From: Glandiceps talaboti
Taxonomy: Eukaryota > Hemichordata > Enteropneusta > Spengelidae
Assembly (NCBI RefSeq): GCF_964340395.1
Contig: NC_135554.1
Location: 6,328,975-6,392,974, forward strand
Direction: 5' to 3'
Length of the DNA: 64,000 nucleotides
Both the position numbers and the translations under genes were made by a program. The notes under the pieces were generated by a model. It made no database searches. It was not told the DNA's origin and saw only the letters and a list, made by a program, of their open reading frames with translations. Positions 32,401 to 49,727 of the stretch are shown one piece after another (position 1 is the stretch's first letter; each line of letters begins with the position of its first letter).

Positions 32401-33585
32401 ATCCATTGACATGTCAGTTGATACATTGGCTCTCAGGTAGGTTGTTTGCAGTCAGATGTCCATCATTGACCTCAGTATTTGGATTTTATTTCTTTCTCTT
32501 TACTGTTTGTTCTTTCTTTTACATGTACTACTCCTAGATGTTCATGATGGAAGCAAAAGTGACGATATTTGCTGCCCAATTGTACCAATTTTGCTCATCT
32601 GAAATAAATATCAAAATATGCCAATCAGTAGTTTTATGTGTATTAAAGTTTCTGTAAAATGTCAAGAATAAAATTTGGTTGTCACTTCCACTTAAGTTAA
32701 TTTCACTTGTTTTAATAAGAGATGGGGTACAGACTGTTTTCAAAGAATTATAGTGTATTAATTCCTTAGCCTCACCAGTCAACTGATGTGGATTTATATA
32801 GTGGATGACTCAGGACATTGAGTAGTAGTATGTAGTCATTAACCTTCTTTCTAATGATTTGCTCATGTATCTATTTTGACCACTACAATTTACACTATTC
32901 TCTGCAAAGTATGGTGCATCACTACATAATTAAAAGTATTCACAAGACAAAGGAAATAGACAATTCTAGTCAGTTTCTACTAAAGGAAAGCTAATGGCTA
33001 ATCATATTATTAGCTACATTCTAAAATTTTACCCTGACTTAATCAGATGGAGTTAAATCTTACCACCAGTTAAACAAGAAAGTAAGGCAGAAATAGTGTA
33101 ATAAATATTTTGATTGCTTGGAGAAAAAAAAATATTTCGGGGATACAAGGAAAGATGGAAGTGATAACAAATTACTTTAATATGATTTAATCACTTGCAA
33201 TGTATGGCTCGACTCGAAAATAAAGTGTCCCGCACTTTAGACGACTAATAAATCATATGTATCGACACAACTGCGCTTACAAATACAGTTTAAAATGCTT
33301 CCAAGTTCCAGGTTCGTCAACACTTGCAACATTTGTTATTTACATACCAATAACATCCCTAAACAACAAAAGGAGTGGCGCGAAATTTGAATAAGGTAGC
33401 GTTACTAGCAACGGACTTCAGCTGATAATAGCCGGTCAACTGAATTACAACTAGCTATTACATAACGTTCTGATATAAGTGAGATTACTAACTACCATGA
33501 ATGAAATCTGTGCCATGTTATCCCGTACTAGGGGTCATGATGACACGTGTTCAGGTGACATGAAAATATTGGTTGGCAGGATGGC
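29464..33585. other. Intergenic, with a dispersed repeat pair
   Basis: No gene is supported. Segments at about 30420-30610 and 33180-33540 share gatgta(c/t)ggct, gactcgaaaataaagt-like and atgaatgaaa blocks in the same order, so they are diverged direct copies. The second lies just before the exon chain starting near 33586 and could include its first exon or promoter. Homopolymer G runs occur at about 31251-31259 and 31845-31857. Confidence 0.4.
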
Positions 33586-35160
33586 CAGAGTGTTTGTCGG
33601 AAGCACTTTGACGTAGTGAGGAGGAATAACAACTGCATCTATCCATCGACAAATGGTCATTACAGCACCAAGAAACTATGTCCTGTAAACATACTCACAC
33701 GTCTAAGGAATGAAGGTGTTTATACACCTGGTACCATGATTTGTAGAAGTTGTTTAGACACTGCATATCACCGAGACCAGTCATCATCAAGTCACTCTAA
33801 TGATAATGCTAAGGTAGGTTTACTTTTGATGCTTTCCAAAATAGTCTGAATTCTAATTTATACCACACAACATCACAATGTAAACTAGTTCACCTGTATT
33901 GTTTCTGTCTTTTCTAACATAAAAGACATGGTATCTTTCTGTTTACCTCTTGTATGTGTGTCCCAGTTGATAAAATTCATGAACAAATGCATTTCAGATA
34001 TTGAAACTTGCTGCTGTATTTTCAGTATAATGAAGAGATAGGTAACACATTTATCTATAATTTATATTTAAAAATAACAAGTTGTATCAGAATTGAGTGT
34101 GACATTTGTATGTTTGTTGATAGAAGAGGAATGTTTCTCTGCAAAAAGCAAAGTGTTGTAATAATACTAAAGAATACAGATTTAATACTTAGTAATTCCA
34201 AAATAAATGTTTTGTTGTGTAGGATTGTGAAGAAGAGTCTGACTATCAAACTATTGAGACGCCATATGGTAACATCCAGTTTTCCAATGGTCAGTTTCAC
34301 GTCAGCTCTGAACTATGGAACAAACTGATAGTGGACATCAAACAGTTATCACAAGGTATGTGACTGATTTGGTGATCTGTTGTCCACAAATCACGTGGTA
34401 TGTGTCTTTGCTGTTATCATCCAAGGTAAATGCATTTCTGATTTCTATTCCTGTTAACATAACATTAATACACATACTGGTCACAAACTAAAAAGAATTT
34501 TAATGATCTGAGTTCAGAATACCTTCAAACATACTGACATATAAATACATGATGTAAAAAGTACTATGATTATAATTTTTATAATAATAACCAAGAAAAT
34601 AATAAAATACTGCAAGCACTGGTGCAAAACCCTCTGAGACCTACACTGGAACTCGGTTAGCATGGGGTTCTGTTATTATTACATATGTTTTATTTGAAAT
34701 GGAAAAAATCATAAAAATTATATGGCATGACCACGCCATTTTAAATGTAGTGAACAACCGCATCCCCATTTGTATGTCATTGACATTACTTTAAGGTATA
34801 CAAAAATGTTTTTGATATTGCATTGCAGTGCGAACACCTCTAGTATGCATGCACAATGGTATAGTTAATATAATCACTGGTACACATGATATAATAATTA
34901 TTACAACTTGGATATTCATGATAAATTGAATTAAAACATGTTTTATTCTTCATTTTGCAAAATTGTAGATCTCAGAAATGTTCCATCCTTGAGAAAGACT
35001 GTGGAGTATACCTTCGTCAACATGGACTCTCATGGGAGGGATTGGTATTGGGAGAGTCATGGGTTACTCCACAAGTCAAAAAACCATCACAAGGTATGAA
35101 CAGTACTTGGCAGATACAAACGCAGAAACAGCAAACATCAAAGTGTTAGAGGCCTATCAG
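33586..35160 (+). pseudogene. Multi-exon gene of transposon-like family, 5' exons
   Basis: Three exons are inferred from splice sites and codon continuity. Exon A ends 33813 (AK before gtaggt) and has Cys pairs (CRK, NNNCIYP, KLCPVN, ICRSC) suggesting a zinc-binding head. Exon B is 34223-34355 (DCEEESDYQTIETPYGNIQF). Exon C is 34969-35160, entered in the phase left by B (SQ then DLRNVPSL), with TFVNMDSHGRDWYWESHG. A one-base frame change in an A run at about 35079 is needed before YEQYLADTNAET and the donor at 35161. The chain joins in phase to the exon at 41047 across an intron holding another transposon. I do not know the function. Confidence 0.45.
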
Positions 35161-36095
35161 GTAAGGCTTGTGTTGGGTATTATTTGAAAGTATACGTAGT
35201 TTGTATAATTTGATGTAGACTTAAAATGGATGGCCTTATTTCATTCATACTAGATGTACATGTATATTGTAGTAACAACATACATTTAATATAAATTTTT
35301 CCAATCAAAATCTGAAAACAGTATATTTCATATATCTACATGTACTGCACGGTATAACTAGGGGATTTGTTAAAATAAAATTTGCAGATATGAAAAATCA
35401 GACAGATTTCCAGACTGTATACATCAGACCCTGAAGGTAGCAAGAAGTTTTACATTCTGCAAATGCTACATAACTGAGTTTGTATGTCAACACTTGGTTT
35501 TTTTTATGAAACAAAACCTATATTATGACAGCTATTTGACCTGGTATTATATTATACAGCTTGTCAAAAACAAATTATTGCAAAACTAGATTAAATATTT
35601 ACAACATAGAAGATGTCTTTTTATATCATTGTTTTTGATGAATACTTGAATTCCATAGTGAAATCAAGACCTCTTACAAAGTCCCTAGCACACATTTTTA
35701 TATATGGGCCGTCGCAGGCAGAAAGGGCCCTTATGTCGATTTTTGCTACATTTTAAGTTAAAAGTTAGACGCGTTCAAACATTGTATCATTTTTCGTTAC
35801 CCGTGAGTTCGAAAGTGCGAATGACCTTGATGACTCTCGGCATGATGTTTGATCGTTTTGGGTTAATATTTCTTTCTTCTCGAAAAAATGTTGCTCATTT
35901 TCGATGAAAATGAATAAAAATAAATAAATTGATAAAGGTTTTAGCATTTCTACGATATTTTTCCGACTCCAAACGAAGTTCCGTGCTGCACATTCCCGCC
36001 AGATCTCACACGTGACCACTAACTTCCGAAATCAACTCAACATTTCAAAGCGTAAGCAAACCTCTTCACAACTCTTATTATATTAACCTACTACA

Positions 36096-39787
<3,692 letters not shown>

Positions 39788-41046
39788 AATATTATAGTCA
39801 AAAAGTGTCAAAAAGGAAGTATAACTTGAGTACCATATGATTTATCAGTACAGTATTGGAAGCAAGGGACAAGAAAATTATGTCAGTATGTCTTTCTTAC
39901 ATTACAATTTGCATAAGGTATGTTCTCAAAGTGTCACATTTCATTAAAAAAAAAATAGTTTCAATCCAAAGATCACATTTGATATAATTTGTAGACAGAT
40001 GGTCCAATGCAAGACATATTCACGTATATTGTTATATCAGGTCATTATAGTATAAGGTACATGTGGTTCTCCTATTCAGAAATGAAGTATACTCTGTATT
40101 ACAGTCATAGCATTTATAAACATTCAATATATATTGTCACTTTCAATCCATATAGCCATTTAGTTCATTTACAATTGAAAAGTGAGGAACGATATTAGTA
40201 GGATATCTAATTTTGACGTTCAATATTTATACGACAGGGTTACTTTTATTATCGTCATTTAACCTTTCCCCCTCAACCTATTCTCATATGTTGACTGCAA
40301 TACACAAATATATAGCCATGAGATAAATTTCCCATTTCAATTGTAGATTTATTTTGTTTGAGACAGTTCATGAAATTTAAAATTCCTTGTACATATGAAT
40401 TTTTTTTTAAACTTATGATACAATGTACATGTACACACGAAAGTAATGTTTAGAATGTATTAATAAGGTTTCCTTTACATGTTTGAACTCAGGTGCAATG
40501 TATATGGTTACCATGGCAACAATTTAATTGCCATGGCGACATAGGAGTGTTGTGATTTATTTCAAGTGTATATATTGTGCAGTTTTCGTTAGTAATTATT
40601 CAATAAACTAATTTTTTGGTATTCCTATGTGTGCTAGTGAATCCCCCCCATAAAGTAATGGAATGACCCAAAGACAAAAACAATAATTATCAGCCCACAT
40701 ATTTCTCATTGTAAATAAAATAATCCATACGAATGATTTCAACTTGTAGTATTATCATCAGTTGACACTCCTATACATTCACTATACAGTGCTTACACAA
40801 GGCAATAGCAAAAGCTTTTGTCAAAATACAAAGGTCAGAGGTCACATCTTTGGATGGGCCAAAATGGTAGTTTTAGGCCGTTTTCAGCAGAATCCTTTCA
40901 AACACTGAAAATTAGCCATATAAACTATCTAAAAATGCAAAAAAGTCAAAATCGAAAATTTTCGACATAAGGGCCCTTTCTGCCTGCGACGGCCCATATA
41001 TTGGTATATGATGATTGAAAGACTTGTATTATTGCTTCCTTTGCAG

Positions 41047-43248
41047 AAAGGACTACTAATCACATTGAATATTGACGACTTCCACAAAATCAATGTACAT
41101 AAAGTGCCGACTGATCTCAACACATCATCAGCTTTACATTTTGCAACCATACTGATATCAATACCTGGTTGTCCAGCCATACCACAAAATGCATCAATGC
41201 ACAACACAGTGAATAATGTCGTTGGTGGTGTCAGTGATATCAGTGTGTCCCGCAGACTAAAAGATGCCATGTCCCAGTCACAGACAGTCATGGAACTTCT
41301 TGGTCCTGATTACACTAACATTTCACCAACACAATTTGATCACATGCTGGAACACTTTAAGATCTATAAAGAATACCAACATAGAATGATGCATTCATTG
41401 AAACAATCTACGCTGGTTGACCTACTGGATTTACCCTTACACAGTATGGAAAACTACCAAGAATGCTACAACTACATCTCTAACATACTTCCAGCATTTC
41501 AGTTATACCTGTCAAAGTATGCTGTTGTCATGATCGCAGATTGGCCTGGGTGGTACTTCTCGAAGAAACTGGTGGCACAAGGTAAAATCAGTAGAGCCAT
41601 CATACCAAGACAATGGCCTCTCCATGTCAACCTTAACATCGATGAAGACCACGTAATGATGTGTTCATCCCTATATGCCCATCTGTACAAGGAAGTGTTA
41701 GGTAGAGAGCTACCACAGAAGCCTACACGTTGGCAGATTAAGATCACCCTGTGTATAGTGTTCCTTGGCTGGAGGCTAGTCAGAGAAGACATATTGAGAA
41801 AGTTTGTCAACAGTAAAGATCCAGAAGTTGACTTTGTTCTTCATGCTTTGGAAGATGTTCTGCCCACATGTCTTCTTCTGTATGCAGGCGTCTTCAGGTC
41901 TGGCAACTATGCTTTATATCAACAAGTCGTGACAAGAATCAGCATCTTTTTCATTCAATGGGGACGAAACCACTGTGACCGAGCATGTCTGTCATATCTC
42001 AGTGATTCAGAATTTCACAGCGAGTCTTTTCCTGAACTATCATCAAGGCTTTAGTGATTACCTAGTAGCCTTCACTGAAGCACTTGTAGAGCTTTTCCAT
42101 TCACAGCTGAGAACACACACACACAACGTACCAACCTGAAATCCGTGGTAGATGTACAGAAAACAGCAAGGAGTCTCAGCTGTAATGGATTCCAACAACA
42201 GTTCACCAGTGCATTTATACCACCAACATCTGAGGGTATAAGTAAACGTGACTACTCTGTCCTTGCTGGAAAAGCAGCTGAGGCAATTACCACGATCTTC
42301 ACAACAATAGCCTCCAATATGGGGAAGACAAAGAAGACACAAGAAACTGATGTTAACGGACAACCAATTGGTCCTCCTATTTACCATCTTCCTACATTAA
42401 ATGCTGCAGTACAACCTAAAAAAATGCCTTTGTCATATGTTGTGGCCAGGGAACCTGCAGTTGACAAGCTGTGTGATAAACCAGATTGTTCTGAGCCTTT
42501 GGATGAGACAAATACTTTCTTACGTCTACCATGCCGTCATCTGTTTCATGCCACTCACCTTCAGACCGAAAGTAGCTGTCCTGTTTGCACCCCACTTGTA
42601 CTAGAACAATCAAAAAAACTAGTGGATGAACTAAATGAATCATTACTACAGCCAACCATGTCATCAAACACATCTAGCACAACCAATGTACAGCATGATC
42701 TTGATAGAAGTGCCTCTGTTGTAGCACCCACTGTATCTGATGATCAGTGCCATTACTACAGCTCACCACAATTTATGACTGAACTTGCTGCAAAGCTTGA
42801 AGACATACCAACTGTACCAAAACCACAACAGATTACAACATCAATAAATCAACAGACAGTTTATCAGCCATTTGCATCTAACAGAAGATGGTGTTCTTAC
42901 TGCAAGTCATTTGGACATACAAAGACAACCAACAAAAGAATCTCATGCCCAAAGCTACTACAAACAACAGGAAACACTGGTAACCAATGTAGAACAACAC
43001 ATCACCAATCAGGTCAACAGTCCTCACAGCAACAGCTACATGTATCTCAAACAGCACAACCAACTCCATCACATCACTCTAATGTAGTGGCTTTATCTAC
43101 ACCAACTACACAGTGTGTACAGGATTGCTGTTTTTGGGTATCCCCGGCATCTTTCAGCCATGCAGGGTTGAATCAGGAAAGCAGCAATGCCTGTACCATT
43201 ATAGCCCTCTACACAGCTCGTCTATTTCACCTCAATCAGATACCCTAA
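41047..43248 (+). pseudogene. Multi-exon gene of transposon-like family, 3' exon with RING-like finger
   Basis: An acceptor (ttgcag, ending 41046) opens an exon in the phase left by 35160. KGLLITLNIDDFHKINVHKVP begins a long domain with HFATILISIPG, ISNILPAFQLYLSKY and WPLHVNLNIDEDHVMM. The frame ends at TAG 42052-42054, but the next frame continues (YHQGFSDYLVAFTEALVELFHSQ-like spacing) and a further change near 42130 leads to 42145-43248, so two frameshifts are present. That last part has a RING-H2-like finger (CDKPDC, LPCRHLFHATHL, CPVC; about 42470-42590) and a Cys/His knuckle (WCSYCKSFGHTK) at about 42889. The family looks repetitive and transposon-like; I cannot name it. Confidence 0.45.
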
Positions 43249-43321
43249 ATACACTTTTCACATTTTACAGTCCGTACTACTTTATTTATTTATTTTATTT
43301 ATTTTATTTATTGTTCCCGTT

Positions 43322-43490
43322 AGACCTATCGACGACTGAATAAAGTCAATGTGGCATCTTCCTTACCAATAGCGCATACATATTTACAACATCTCGGTGA
43401 AGATAATACGAAAGATGTAGTGAGTTGGATCAAAGGAAATAAGTCTTTCAGTATAATCGGTGACAACATAGATGGGTTGAAGAAGGTGAG
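43322..43490 (+). pseudogene. Orphan exon of a transposon-like gene
   Basis: Between an acceptor-like gttag (ending 43322) and a donor-like gtgaga at about 43484, a frame reads YRRLNKVNV, then VVSWIKGNKSFSIIGDNID. The GDN-D segment resembles DUF6589-type transposon proteins as I remember them. No partner exon in phase is visible downstream. It may be a leftover of a second copy of the family at 33586-43248. Confidence 0.3.
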
Positions 43491-43677
43491 ACTCTGCGAA
43501 AATACGGAGCGTCGCAGTCACACGTCAACGAACATATATCTCTATGTGGTCGATGAGGGCGCACAGTACAAGGTTGTTCGAGTACGATGGAGTACGTTAT
43601 GTAGATTGTATCGGCATGCGGTACATACAAAATAATTCATTTAGCGTCGATTTTAGTAAAGCGAAGTTCCGAGGACT

Positions 43678-44508
43678 GTGAGAGAGTCTAGGTTGTATCG
43701 TGAACACGTGAAACTGCTTAGGACATCGCTGAAAGACATGCTATCACCAAGATTAATGATGTGTCACTTGCAACCGCAGGGCTATCCCACTGTGTGGAAA
43801 AACGGGGAGAAGAAGTGTAAAATTATCAACATCACCAGAAATCCAAAAGATGTCTGTGTGTCCATGTACCATTTCACGAAGAATATGGTACATGCCAAAA
43901 TGAACCTAACTTGGGACGAATGGGTACCAGCATTTATTGAGGGTAAAGTTTGGTTAGGGCCATGGCTACAAAGTGTCTTAGTTTGGCATAAGTATGGTCT
44001 CCAAGACAACGTCCTACATCTCTACTATGAAGACATGAAAAAAGATCTGAAATTTAGCCTATCTAAGGTGACTGAATTTTTTAATCAACCTTTGACCGAC
44101 GAGGAAATAAATAATGTGGTCCAAGGTTGCAGCTTTGAGATGATGCAGAAAGTCAACGCTTTAGATAATATGTGGGCTATTCATTCTGAAGGAAATTTTG
44201 ATAAGAAAGGCTGTCATATACGCAAAGGTCAAGTGGGAGATTGGAAGGAGCACTTCACAGTTGCTCAGAATGAATTATTTAATAGGGAAATAATTGCAGA
44301 GCTCGAGAAGAATCGTCTGAGCTTAAAGTATGAACCATGCAGCATTTCTCATGTGTATAAACATAGATTGTTAATTTTTGGTAGAGTGCTAAAGAATAGG
44401 GTTTTTTTTCTTTTAAATATTAACCTTGATTCGCTTTGTTGTATAACAATCAGTAGTTATGAAGTTTGTTTTGGTTTTTCACTAAAAATTTGGACAGGAA
44501 ATTTCTAA
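43678..44508 (+). CDS. Cytosolic-type sulfotransferase, 3' part
   Basis: Sulfotransferases move a sulfonate from PAPS to hydroxyl or amine groups of small molecules in the cytosol. The frame has SPRLMMCHL, holding the likely catalytic His (residue 30), the PAPS 3'-phosphate motif RNPKDVCVSMYH (55-66), GPWLQSVLVWHKY, VLHLYYEDMKKD (112-123), and the second PAPS motif RKGQVGDWKEHFT (182-194). The first roughly 70 residues of the family, with the phosphosulfate-binding P-loop, are absent. The frame starts at a GTG with stops just upstream and no ATG before 43738, so the true start is in an upstream exon not found here, or the gene is a truncated copy. The C-terminus runs about 50 residues past the conserved domain. 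Substrate cannot be predicted. Confidence 0.8.
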   Translation: MRESRLYREHVKLLRTSLKDMLSPRLMMCHLQPQGYPTVWKNGEKKCKIINITRNPKDVCVSMYHFTKNMVHAKMNLTWDEWVPAFIEGKVWLGPWLQSVLVWHKYGLQDNVLHLYYEDMKKDLKFSLSKVTEFFNQPLTDEEINNVVQGCSFEMMQKVNALDNMWAIHSEGNFDKKGCHIRKGQVGDWKEHFTVAQNELFNREIIAELEKNRLSLKYEPCSISHVYKHRLLIFGRVLKNRVFFLLNINLDSLCCITISSYEVCFGFSLKIWTGNF

Positions 44509-45869
44509 GAAGAGCCTTAAAAATGAACACTCTATTTCCATTAATAACGAAATATAGACGATCTGAATCGATTGTATTCAATATGTTATCGTACTCGGAA
44601 TATCGGTTTTTGTGAAGCTGAGTTGACGTGCGGGTGCGTAGAGCTACTCGATCGAGCACGAGTGTAAATCGAACATTACCGAACGTTGAGAAATGGAACG
44701 GAGGCATTGGCTAACGATTGTTTCCGAAAATCCGAAGATCGGCATTCAAAATGGCATCGTCTAAAAATCGTAAAGTACATCTCGTAAATACTCTCGAAAA
44801 TTTTGGTTTTTCGAAGAGAGGTCGAACTAAGTTTGGTTGGTAGGTTGAGTTGCAACACTGTTCAGAGTGTAGGAATTTTCATTTAATTGTATAATTTGAA
44901 TAACAAATCGCACAAATGACAGGATTTCTGATCGTGATCATGATATATGACAAAGTTGTAGTTATCAAATACATAGTACAGTGTAAGCTTACTATAAATA
45001 TAATCATGATAATGTAGTTTGACAGATCGCAACATATTGGCTGTTCAACTAAGTTCTAGTTCAGCGTCACACGAAGGCGATCATTTAAGCACATATGATT
45101 TAAGTGATGTCTGTGATGGTTATTTTCGTATTTAATCCTTTTGGAGTTTACAATAGATGACAAATGTGTTGTTTTGTTTTTGAATATTGATGACGCTGAT
45201 AAAATATACTCCATTATCTCTAAACTTATTTACATACTATATGTACAAAGGCGTACATGTACGTGAGCTTTGAATTTTAATTTAGATTGTTTTAATGGTT
45301 TAACTGATTATGTAGTTATAGCCATTCTGTGAATTAATATTTTGTTGACAACTTCGATAAATTTATGGACCAACGGATCTTATAAATATGAAAATCTTTG
45401 ACTGTTTTTGGCGAGGTTTCATTTTTCTAGTAAAGTGCATACATTGAAAATAATGATAAGCTTTAAAGTAATAATAATAAAGTTACCTTTTTGAAATCTC
45501 GTTTTGAAGCAACTATGTATCACACTACTATATAAAATGGAGCGAAGATTTCTATTACATGAAGTTTGAAAGTGTGTACTTTTATTTTTGAAATTCTAAA
45601 CCAACATTGTTTAACTAAATGCAGACAACAATGAATGGTTAAACGCACTACTCGTTTTAAAAACCCATGATCCTTAATAGCTAATTACAAAATAATTGAG
45701 ATGTACAGCAGTGTAGATAGAACATCTGTTTACTTTTTGGAGAATGATCAGTGAATTTTTCTTGTAAGGTGATTAAAAGTACATAACATCCTCTTTCATA
45801 ACTTATTTGTAGATAAATAAGAGCCCAGTAAACAATCTTAGACATTACATGTACATGTACAGTACAAGT
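44509..45869. other. Intergenic, no supported gene
   Basis: AT-rich sequence after the sulfotransferase. No coding motif, RNA gene or long repeat was recognised. Confidence 0.4.
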
Positions 45870-46190
45870 AGTAATTCAGTTACCAGTTAGTCACTGTCAG
45901 TCACCAGTCAGTCAGCCATCATGTAGTATAACTGAAGGACTCAGTCAGTCACCAGTCAGTCAGTCAGCCATCATGTAGTACAACTGAAGCAGTCAGTCAT
46001 CAAGTAGTACATTACAAGGAGTCAGTCTTCTCTAGTCAGTCAGCCATCATGTAGTACAACACAGTCAGTTAGTCAGTTACAGTCACCAGTTAGTTAGTTA
46101 CCAGTCAGTCAGTCACCAGTTAGTCAGTTACCAGTCAGTCAGTCACCAGTTAGTCAGTCAACAGTTAGTCAGTCATCCATTAGTCAGCCA
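45870..46190. repeat. Tandem repeat of cagtcagt and agccatcatgtagta
   Basis: Short repeats of cagtcagt, accagt(c/t)agt and agccatcatgtagta(t/c)aac are mixed over about 320 bases just upstream of the hAT pseudogene. They have the look of a minisatellite with nested periods. Confidence 0.85.
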
Positions 46191-48169
46191 GGTACACCAG
46201 TGTTGATAACTAAACAACACAAGCATGAGTGTCCTTTTACACCTGATGTTGCTCGGCAAACGATACAGAATTCCTTTGTTGAAAGAAGTTACTTAGATCA
46301 CCACCACATTGTTCATAACCAATATGTATGTTCCACAAAGGGTTGCACATCACTTACTGAATCTGAAAAACAAAGAATTGCACCCAAGAAATTCCAGCAT
46401 TCTTGGCTATTTTCACCCAGAAATTGGTGGCTTTGTTATAAAGAGGGTGAAGGCATGTTTTGCTTCTTATGTCGTAAATATGACATGAAAAATATCAAAA
46501 GTAAGGCCATATCTTTTCACAATGCCCACATGTCAGATTTAAGTTGGATACACTGGAAATGTCACATAACATCAAAGTGTCATGAAGCAGCTATCAAAAG
46601 TGATCTCTTGCAGCAGGCATATGTGTTCCATCAAGAATTTGAAGTGAAAACATCCACACAAAGAAGTTCTGTATAAAGCATTTGGTGCCGCATATTTCCT
46701 GATGAAAGAGTTCATTGCAAACAGAAAGTACTTGCCACTCCTGCAAATGATTGAAGGCATAATGGGTGTAGATGAACTCAAGTACTTTCAACACAGGTCA
46801 GTGGGATCAATACAGGGTGTATTTCTAACTATTGGTAGTGTGGTAAAGAGCTTACACTTCAGAAAGTCAGCAGTGCCAAGTGTTTCAGTATCATGACTGA
46901 TGAAGTTACAGACATCGCAGTACTTTAACAACTTGTAACTTTTATATGTTACTTTGATACAGTCAGGAGATACCAAGACAGATGTCTTGTCTGTACAGAA
47001 TGTCTTTGAAGAGGGGAATGCAGCTGATGCATAAAATCTCAGCAAGCTACTTGTTCAGCAGCTACAGAAATGCAACTTACCAATTGAAAAAATGATGGGT
47101 CTGTCAACAGATGGAGCTGCAGTCATGATGGGTAAAAAAGGGGGTGTGGCGAAAAAGCTAAGTGATTTGAATCCCCTGCTCATAAATATGTCATCGCCTT
47201 TTATTGACTTGTGTAGACACAAACAATTACATTAAGTACATCAAACAGGTGGCAAAGCTTCTCCAGCAATTGTGGCGATACTTTGAAAATTCTCCAAAGC
47301 GAATGGCCTTGTATATCAAGATACAAGCAACAATGAAAAATCTTGAAATGTCAGAGAGGAGGAGAGTTGCTGTAACAAGAAGACTGAAGAAAGCTTGTCA
47401 GAGTCGATGGCTTAGTTTCGACCATTGTGTGACAGCTTTGGTGAAAGAATATGAAGCTGTAATGATGACTCTTGACCAACTTCAAGACAAAGATGCCACA
47501 GCATTTGGGCTTGTAAAGAGGCTGAAGTTTGTTGGAACACTATACATCCTTCATGGTGTTCTGCCAGTCCTGTCTGAGTTGTCTAGGAGGTTTCAGGGTG
47601 ATGAGGTCAACTTTGCCATGATAAAACCTCAACTGGAAAGCACAAAGCCAAAACTCATCCAGCTGAAAACAGAAAAGGAGCCACTACAAAATCTGCAGGC
47701 AGATATAGATGTGTATGACCGCCTTGGTTCTGACCTGAAGTTCACAAAAATACATTAAGTGAGCTTAAAAACCTACTGACCAAATATGTAGATGCACTGG
47801 TGGAAAACATAGACCAAAGGTTTTCCGACAGCATAGTTGTTCTAAGTGCACTAGAAGTATCTGACCCATTGTTTGTTGTTGATACCTGTAATCCTGGCTT
47901 TGCATCCTTTGGGATAAAACTACCGTGGCCGATGACGACAAATCGGTCTTCTAATTCAAGTGTCGGTCTTCTAGTTCAAAAAACCGGTCTTCTAATTCAA
48001 GTGTCGGTCTTCTAGTTCAAGTGTCGGTCTTCTAATTCAAAAATCGGTCTTCTAATTCAAGTGTCGGTCTTCTAGTTCAAGTGTCGGTCTTCTAATTCAA
48101 GTGTCGGTCTTCTAGTTCAAGTGTCGGTCTTCTAGTTCAAGTGTTGCGTCCGTCTTCTCATTCAAAAGT

Positions 48170-48410
48170 TTTCTATACTATACTATACTATACTGTACTG
48201 TACTGTACTGTACTGTACTGTACTGTACTGTACTGTACTAGACTATACTATACTATACTATACTATACTATACTACTATACTATAATATACTATACTATA
48301 CTATACTATATTATACTATACTATACTATATACTATACACTATACTATACTATATATACTATACTACACTATAGTGTAGTATAGTATAGTATATAGTATA
48401 GTATTCCCGT
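48170..48410. repeat. (CTATA)n / (CTGTA)n tract, left
   Basis: Pentanucleotide repeat inside the left end of the foldback element, ending in a short inverted version (atagtgtagtatagt), which suggests a local hairpin. Confidence 0.95.
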
Positions 48411-48449
48411 ATTTGTTTGCCCAGAGTTTACTTGTGTTGTTCATCAAAT

Positions 48450-49250
48450 AGAGATGCCAGGATTATGATAGTGGACTCAAGTTACTAGTATTTATTTCTG
48501 TTTCATTATAGCCTCTCTTCGCCAGTTTCCCGGTGAAGTATTTCACTTTCTTCGAAATTCTTCTTCGTTACTACATGTTCGTATCTATCTGATCGTTTGA
48601 CCCTTAATGGACCCTTTTGAGACTGAGTCTGGATGGCATGATTGCCTGTGTAAATATTGGCATGAGTTTTGATATCCAATACTTTGTGTTATTGGTGTCG
48701 TTGACATTTGTGGATTGAAAAGATATGTTACTTCCGTATCTGAGCTTTCCAACGAAAATTTGAAAGTTGGATGTATTTGGTTTATTTTTTCACTCAGATT
48801 ATTTAGTTCGACTTGGTTGCCACAAGATATCATGAAAACGTCATCCCTGAAACGTGTCCAGCGCGATATTTTATTCGTGTAGATTTCAATAATGCGACTT
48901 TCCAGTTCATGGAATGCTATGTCGGCTATTTCGGGTGATGCCCAAGAGCCCATGCTACATACACATGTTTGTGTGTAGAATTCTCCATTAAATTTAAATG
49001 TGTTTTTCGTGAGAATCACATAATAGCTTTAGGAGATACACTGGTGGTGGTTTTGGAATGCTACAGTCGCGATTGTTTGTGTAACTGGCGAGTCAAGTGC
49101 TTTGACAACTGACTGCATTGCGTCAGACTGCAACGTATTTGTGTACATATATACCACGTCTAAATTGACTAGTATCAAATTTTCAGGAACTACAGTAGTT
49201 TCTGATGCCATGATGTAATGATACACGTTGTGCAAGTGTGAGACATATCT
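48450..49250 (-). pseudogene. Penelope-like element, reverse transcriptase fragment
   Basis: Read leftward, the frame begins with LILVNLDVVYMYTN (RT motif with catalytic Asp, about 49170), then FQNHHQC with frame changes. Next comes FKFNGEFYTQTCVCSMGSWASPEIADIAFHELE (about 49000-48890), the palm block of Penelope-like RTs, and the YxDD equivalent RFRDDVFMI (about 48850). The fragment finishes with CHPDSVSKGSIKGQTIR and more beyond a stop. No GIY-YIG nuclease was found. The fragment lies wholly between the inverted ends of the foldback element and appears to be carried by it. Confidence 0.75.
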
Positions 49251-49287
49251 CGAAAGCCGGACATCCTCACATGAGATCCCATTGGTC

Positions 49288-49727
49288 TAGTATAGTATAG
49301 TATAGTATAGTATAGTATAGTATAGTATAGTATAGTATAGTATAGTATAGTATAGTATAGTCTAATATAGTATAGTATAGTATAGTATAGTATAGTATAG
49401 TATAGTATAGTATAGTATAGTATAGTATAGTCTAATATAATATAGTATAGTATAGTATAGTATAATATAGTATAGTATAATATAGTATAGTACAGTATAG
49501 TATAGTCTAATATCGTATAGTATAGTATAGTATAGTATAGTATAGTATAGTCTAATATAGTATAGTATAGTATAGTATAGTATAGTATAGTATAGTATAG
49601 TCTAATATAGTATAGTATAATATAGTATAGTACAGTACAGTACAGTACAGTATAGTATAGTATAGTATAGTATAGTATAGTATAGTATAGTATAGTATAG
49701 TATAGTATAGTGTAGTATAGTATAGCA
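49288..49727. repeat. (TATAG)n tract, right
   Basis: Long pentanucleotide repeat inside the right end of the foldback element with occasional variants (tctaa, tacag). ORFs here are Tyr/Leu/Ile repeat artefacts. Confidence 0.97.
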
